Shown: piece by piece, positions 63,567 to 64,000 of the stretch
How positions within the stretch are numbered: the stretch's first letter is position 1
How the letters are laid out: each line of letters starts with the position of its first letter
Origin: an uncultured Christensenellaceae bacterium
Lineage (GTDB): Bacteria; Bacillota; Clostridia; Christensenellales; CAG-314
Assembly: GCA_910585195.1 (NCBI GenBank)
Contig: CAJUCX010000005.1
Coordinates: forward strand, 1 to 64,000
Reading direction: 5' to 3'
DNA length: 64,000 nucleotides
Notes under the pieces: model-generated
What the model was told of the DNA's origin: nothing
Database searches by the model: none
What the model saw: only the letters and a program-made list of their open reading frames with translations
Made by a program: the position numbers and the translations under genes

Positions 63567-64000
63567 GGCGCAGTTCCTCCTTTGCATTCAGCGTAATGTA
63601 CTTTTGGTTTTCCGGCTGAATAAGCATTTTGCCGTATTCGTCTACGGTTACCACAAGCAGTTTATCTACGGTGAGGTCAAATTTTTTGAATATATTTTCC
63701 ATATCGGTTTTGTCTACGTGGTAATATCCTACGTCTTCCTTTACCCATTGACCGTCTACTATCAAAGGCACCGGCAACGACACGTTTTGCTGCTGTTCTT
63801 GCTGCTGCGGATACGGTATTACCGAAAGTTGACCGTTTGTTTCGAAAATAGCGTATGCGATTTGGTCTACGGAAAAATAACCCGCGGCGCGCATAGCCTG
63901 CAACAAATCGTTCATTTGCATATTCATACTTTGCAGTGCGTCAAGTCTTACGCCGTTTTTGTCTATTACTATTATAGGGGTTCCGCTTATTACGTCCTGA
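63559..64000 (-). CDS. DUF421 (YetF-like) membrane protein, C-terminal part, cut by window end
   Basis: The reading frame is open to the right edge; the visible 146 residues are the cytoplasmic C-terminal domain. The first visible stretch, GTPIIVIDKNGVRLDALQS, matches the DUF421 beta-strand core (GKPxxxIxNG...). NDLLQAMRAAGYFSVDQIAYAIFETNGQLSV follows, then an insert with many Gln (near 110 in the window frame). The N-terminal TM helices lie outside the window. The methionine at 63927 is internal, not the start. Confidence 0.85.
   Translation of the reverse strand, partial: QDVISGTPIIVIDKNGVRLDALQSMNMQMNDLLQAMRAAGYFSVDQIAYAIFETNGQLSVIPYPQQQEQQQNVSLPVPLIVDGQWVKEDVGYYHVDKTDMENIFKKFDLTVDKLLVVTVDEYGKMLIQPENQKYITLNAKEELRLG

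Noticed and set aside
63567..63587. ATG start for the DUF4363 gene
   Set aside because: Codons 3-4 are the AGGAGG site itself; the TTG nine bases later fits the spacing.

Overview
The window looks like a chromosomal segment from an anaerobic, endospore-forming, Gram-positive member of the Clostridia. The sequence is AT-rich, most genes have strong AGGAGG-type ribosome binding sites, and there are SigA-type promoters, U-tract terminators, a T-box and an FMN riboswitch. The sporulation and germination genes sipL, spoIIR, sleB and ypeB are present. I see no rRNA, tRNA, CRISPR array, insertion sequence or prophage. The species cannot be named from the sequence.

Layout. Positions 1-3.8 kb hold small membrane and regulator genes, a PfoR-like PTS IIC protein and an acidic zinc-ribbon protein. 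One promoter here carries a 12-G run in its spacer. Positions 3.8-9.8 kb are a co-directional spore block: veg, sipL, ispE, spoIIR, sleB, ypeB. Positions 9.8-26.9 kb are mixed: a cysteine desulfidase-family gene, typA, an acyl-ACP thioesterase, a cation efflux gene, an FMN-riboswitch-controlled ECF vitamin transporter with pyridoxamine kinase, an NSS symporter, an acyltransferase-like/coiled-coil gene pair, and a divergent HxlR/nitroreductase pair. Positions 26.3-39.75 kb are one long minus-strand branched-chain amino acid operon, ilvB-ilvN-ilvC-ilvD-(DUF815 ATPase)-ilvA-leuA-leuC-leuD-leuB-(DJ-1 family). It is preceded by a T-box leader whose specifier reads CUC (Leu). Positions 39.8-53.7 kb carry a lipoprotein/XRE pair, a TauE-type exporter, mnmA, a DUF1624 acyltransferase, an acyl-CoA synthetase, a CtpE-like P-type ATPase, an unknown membrane protein, an MTA/SAH nucleosidase-like gene overlapping luxS, and putP. 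Positions 53.7-64 kb hold a cysteine-rich micro-protein, a predicted pantothenate transporter with coaX, an XRE/DUF6442 pair, uvrB and uvrA, an MFS transporter, and DUF4363/DUF421. The last gene is cut by the window end.

How the genes work together. Several blocks are functional units: spore engulfment signalling and coat assembly (sipL, spoIIR), cortex lysis at germination (sleB with ypeB), Leu/Ile/Val synthesis under one tRNA-Leu sensor, vitamin salvage pairs (S component plus kinase, twice), SAM by-product recycling (nucleosidase plus luxS), and nucleotide excision repair (uvrBA).

The most interesting points are the putative phase-variable promoter, an FMN riboswitch with a readable antiterminator in front of an apparent vitamin B6 salvage operon, a recurring arrangement in which the -10 box lies directly before an ATG with no Shine-Dalgarno (leaderless candidates), a nucleosidase whose expected catalytic Asp is Asn, an acyltransferase-like protein lacking the HX4D aspartate coupled to a 782-residue coiled-coil protein, and a duplicated uvrB 3' end.
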